A stretch of DNA of 10,518 bases, from contig DHHB01000066.1 of assembly GCA_002403075.1 (NCBI GenBank), positions 1 through 10,518 on the forward strand, in the 5' to 3' direction. Below the pieces are notes generated by a model. That model saw nothing but the letters and a program-made list of their open reading frames with translations. It was not told where the DNA came from and searched no databases. Shown one piece after another: positions 8,454 to 10,518 of the stretch; position 1 is the stretch's first letter; each line of letters starts with the position of its first letter. This stretch comes from a bacterium UBP1_UBA4783. GTDB lineage: Bacteria; Krumholzibacteriota; Krumholzibacteriia; Krumholzibacteriales; Krumholzibacteriaceae. The translations under genes and the position numbers were made by a program.

Positions 8454-9761
8454 CGCCGCGTCGGGCGGAACGTCCGGCGAGTAGCGCAGATTCCCGTCTT
8501 CCACCACGACCCACGGATACTTCCGGGCGATCGCCTGCTTCTGCTCCGCCGCGGCGGAGCTCGCCGCCTTGAGCTCGTAGCTCCGGTCGAGCTCCTGCAC
8601 GATGAAACGCGCCATGAGGATGAAGAAGAGCGGCACGGCGAACGGCACGAGCCTGCGCCAGCGCTGGTGGGCGATGAGCCGCGAGCAGTAGACCGCCCCG
8701 GCCGCGAGCACCATGGCGAGGCCGATCGAGACGAGGTAGAGGTGCCGTATGTTGAGCCAGTCGCCGGGGAACTGGAAGAAGGCGAAGGGGAAGGCCATGA
8801 TATAGGTCCACGCGATGAAGAACCGTATCGTGTGGTTTCCGAAGATGAAGCCGAAGAACGAGTACGACACGACCATGAGCGCGATGAGCACCCTGATCGC
8901 GGTGGCGAATCCGTAGATGAAGCGAACGGCCGGCCCCGCCTCGGTGACGAGGTGCGACGTATGCACGGGGAAGATCATCCGGACGAGGTAGTTGATGATG
9001 TTTTTAACGGCGTAGTACGCGGCGGTGAGCGGGCCGGGGCTCTCCGTCGTGTAGAAAGGCGGCCGGTAGTGGAACACCTGCGTTTTCACGACGAGCGCGG
9101 CCGCCGCGATGACGAGCAGGATGATGAAGTTCCTGTTGAGAACGCGCCGGCCGGTGTCCTGCCGGAAGAAATAGTTGAACGCGAGAAAGGCGCCGAGGAT
9201 GGAGAAGCTCGTGCTTCTCGTGAACATCGAGCCGACGAAGAAGACGAGCGCGAGGACATACCAGGCCGAGAGCGTTTTCCCGCGCCCGCCGAGCTCGTTC
9301 CTGAAGTAGAAAAGCATCGTGAGCAGGGTGAGCGACGTTATGACGAGGTCCTCGAGCCCCGACATGATCATGATCGCCTTGCCGTAGCTCCCGACGGTGA
9401 ACACGAAGAGGACCGCCGAGACGACGGCGACCGCGGCGTCCCGCAGGAGCGTCCGGACGAGCAGATAGACGAGAAACGAGTTGAGGCCGTGGAGCAGGAT
9501 GTTGAAGAGAAAGTAGCCTCGCGGGTCGAACCCGAACCGGTGAAACAGCACGTACGAGATTCCGTACACGAGAGGCTGGAACTTGAGCGGCGGCTCGCTG
9601 TCGAAGAGGGCGAGCTTGCCCGTCGTCATGCGCAGGTTGTGGTCGAGGTATCCGAAATCGTCCCGGTGCCAAAAGCTGTTGTCGGTCGCGAGATGGAAAA
9701 AGCCGAAGCTCAAGCACAGAAACACGCTGAGCCAGAGCACGTTTTTCAATACGGAGCCCAC
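8436..9761 (-). CDS. Polytopic membrane protein, probable GT-C-fold glycosyltransferase
   Basis: This 441-residue protein has about ten hydrophobic segments, among them residues 7-24, 83-102, 108-125, 138-153, 166-180, 185-199, 212-225, 281-308, 312-330, 341-359 and 371-388. After the first membrane segment is a loop with HRDDFGYLDHN (32-42; Asp34 and Asp35), then a P-L-x-Y-x-I-S-Y segment and FLFNILLHGLNSFLVYLL. Later comes NIRHLYLVSIGLAM (337-350). This layout, with acidic residues in the first external loop and an R-x-L-Y-L motif near the end, is typical of GT-C transferases of the PMT/ArnT/TMTC type that use lipid-linked sugars; the acidic pair would be the catalytic candidate. The substrate cannot be predicted. 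The C-terminal 50 residues are polar and Ala/Pro-rich. The start is GTG at 9761, preceded by GGGAGGGG. No glycan-synthesis genes are nearby in the window. Family assignment is by pattern only. Confidence 0.65.
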   Translation of the reverse strand: MGSVLKNVLWLSVFLCLSFGFFHLATDNSFWHRDDFGYLDHNLRMTTGKLALFDSEPPLKFQPLVYGISYVLFHRFGFDPRGYFLFNILLHGLNSFLVYLLVRTLLRDAAVAVVSAVLFVFTVGSYGKAIMIMSGLEDLVITSLTLLTMLFYFRNELGGRGKTLSAWYVLALVFFVGSMFTRSTSFSILGAFLAFNYFFRQDTGRRVLNRNFIILLVIAAAALVVKTQVFHYRPPFYTTESPGPLTAAYYAVKNIINYLVRMIFPVHTSHLVTEAGPAVRFIYGFATAIRVLIALMVVSYSFFGFIFGNHTIRFFIAWTYIMAFPFAFFQFPGDWLNIRHLYLVSIGLAMVLAAGAVYCSRLIAHQRWRRLVPFAVPLFFILMARFIVQELDRSYELKAASSAAAEQKQAIARKYPWVVVEDGNLRYSPDVPPDAAGARSP

Positions 9762-9765
9762 GGTC

Positions 9766-9773
9766 CCCTCCCG
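9766..9773 (-). promoter_or_regulatory. Ribosome-binding site of the membrane protein gene
   Basis: On the minus strand GGGAGGGG ends a few bases before GTG at 9761; its GGAGG core sits five bases from the start codon. The strength and spacing of this site support the GTG start. Confidence 0.6.
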
Positions 9774-9794
9774 CGAGAAGGTAAGCGTCAGGGC

Positions 9795-9824
9795 ACTATA
9801 CCACGGAGGGGACGTTTTTGAGAA
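9795..9824 (-). promoter_or_regulatory. Candidate sigma70-type promoter for the membrane protein gene
   Basis: Reading the minus strand, TTCTCA (9824-9819) is followed by 18 bases and then TATAGT (9800-9795), which matches the -10 consensus at five of six positions. Transcription would begin about 25-30 bases before the GTG at 9761, leaving room for the ribosome-binding sequence. The -35 box starts just after the upstream gene's stop codon, so the membrane protein could be expressed independently. Confidence 0.45.
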
Positions 9825-9827
9825 GCG

Positions 9828-10518
9828 TCACCGCATGAGAACCATGGTGCGGGACAGCGTCCTCTTTCCCGCCCGGAGGCGGCAGAAGTAGACCCCCGAC
9901 GGAACGCTCTCGCCGCGGTCGTTCCGGCCGTCCCACGCGATCGCATGGCCTCCCGCGGGATACGCGCCGGACGCGAGCGAGCGGACGCGGGCCCCGGAGG
10001 CGTCATAGACCTCTACCGAAATCGGCCCCGCGGCGTCGAGGGAGAAGGAGATCGTCGTCGAGGGGTTGAACGGGTTCGGACGGTTCTGGTGGAGCGCGAG
10101 CGCCGCAGGAGGCGACGCGACCGGCTCCGTCTCGAAGAGGGTGCGCCGGACGCCGCTCTCGATCACGTCCACGCGGTAGCGGTAGCTGCGCCCGGGCTCC
10201 ACCGCGCGGTCGACGAACGAGAAGGCGAGCGCCGACCGCGATATCTCTCCCTCGACCGGCTCATAGGCCGTCTCGGGCGCGTCCGCGGCCCGCAGAACGC
10301 GGAACTCGGCGTCTTCCCCCGCCTCGCCGAGCGTCCAGACGACGCGGATGCCGGATCCGTCGCGGACCGCCGCGAAGCTCTGCAGCTCGACGGCCACGAT
10401 CGCGCCGTTCCCGAGGACCCGCTGCGCGTAGATGTCGGTCTCGACGGCCCGGTCGTCGACGAAGGCGACGACGGCTCCGTTCGAGCCGCCGTCGGGAGCG
10501 ACGCCGAGGTTGTATTTC
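9828..10518 (-). CDS. Secreted protein C-terminus with Fn3-like and FlgD-Ig sorting domains, partial
   Basis: Only the last 229 residues are visible. The frame stays open to the window edge past the GTG at 10397, which is therefore unlikely to be the start. Numbering from the first visible codon, residues 16-34 read AVVAFVDDRAVETDIYAQR, a segment like those recurring in large extracellular beta-rich proteins of FCB-group bacteria. Residues about 45-133 form a fibronectin type III-like unit with VVWTL and SYRYRVDV. Residues 145-229 are a FlgD-Ig-like domain starting RPNPFNPSTTISFSL, then VEVYDASGARVRSL, HAIAWDGRNDRGE, VPSGVYFCRLRAG and the terminal MVLMR. In related phyla such tails sit at the extreme C-terminus of exported proteins and resemble type IX secretion sorting domains. 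The function of the main body is unknown. The following membrane gene probably has its own promoter. Confidence 0.85.
   Translation of the reverse strand, partial: KYNLGVAPDGGSNGAVVAFVDDRAVETDIYAQRVLGNGAIVAVELQSFAAVRDGSGIRVVWTLGEAGEDAEFRVLRAADAPETAYEPVEGEISRSALAFSFVDRAVEPGRSYRYRVDVIESGVRRTLFETEPVASPPAALALHQNRPNPFNPSTTISFSLDAAGPISVEVYDASGARVRSLASGAYPAGGHAIAWDGRNDRGESVPSGVYFCRLRAGKRTLSRTMVLMR

Noticed and set aside
8667..9821. A 384-codon plus-strand open frame opposite the membrane protein
   Set aside because: The minus-strand frame has coherent membrane segments and a strong ribosome-binding site; the plus frame is highly charged, low-complexity sequence in antisense register.

Overview
This window is the recombination and gyrase part of a bacterial dnaA/oriC-proximal gene cluster, followed by an accessory segment on the other strand. 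The DNA is strongly GC-rich and almost entirely coding. On the plus strand the order is dnaN (5' end cut off by the window) - recF - dciA (DUF721) - gyrB - gyrA - hflX. On the minus strand are a polytopic membrane protein of the GT-C glycosyltransferase type and the C-terminal part of a secreted protein ending in a FlgD-Ig-like sorting domain.

The organism cannot be named from sequence alone. The C-terminal FlgD-Ig domain with the NPFNPSTTI motif, the preceding DIYAQRV-type segment and the high GC content suggest one of the GC-rich, mostly uncultured Gram-negative phyla near the FCB group (for example Krumholzibacteriota, Eisenbacteria or Latescibacterota). This placement is inference. The recF-dciA-gyrB-gyrA order also resembles Actinobacteria, but the secreted-protein tail does not.

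Region by region. 1-998: sliding clamp. 999-1029: a very G-rich spacer with a canonical G-quadruplex motif lying over the recF ribosome-binding site. 1030-2157: RecF. 2158-2277: the longest gap (120 bases), holding a hairpin and an AT-rich patch that may contain a promoter. 2278-2586: DciA. 2591-4507 and 4525-7056: the two gyrase subunits. 7057-8439: HflX, beginning on the base after the gyrA stop codon. 8436-9761 (minus): membrane protein whose stop codon overlaps that of hflX within one CTAG. 9762-9827: short spacer with a good promoter candidate. 9828-10518 (minus): sorting-domain protein running off the right edge. No gap exceeds 300 bases.

The plus-strand genes form a replication and repair module: the clamp holds the polymerase, RecF loads recombination proteins at stalled forks, DciA acts with the replicative helicase, and gyrase removes the supercoils made by fork movement. 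HflX, a ribosome-rescue GTPase, appears to be co-transcribed with gyrase. The two minus-strand genes concern the cell surface and have no evident link to replication.

I found no undescribed defence, mobile or RNA system. The main points of interest are the natural Thr82/Ala83 residues in the GyrA quinolone pocket together with Glu120 beside the catalytic tyrosine, the G-quadruplex over the recF start, the gyrA-hflX junction, an insertion in the HflX G domain, and complete absence of TTA, CTA and TCA codons over more than 2,000 codons.
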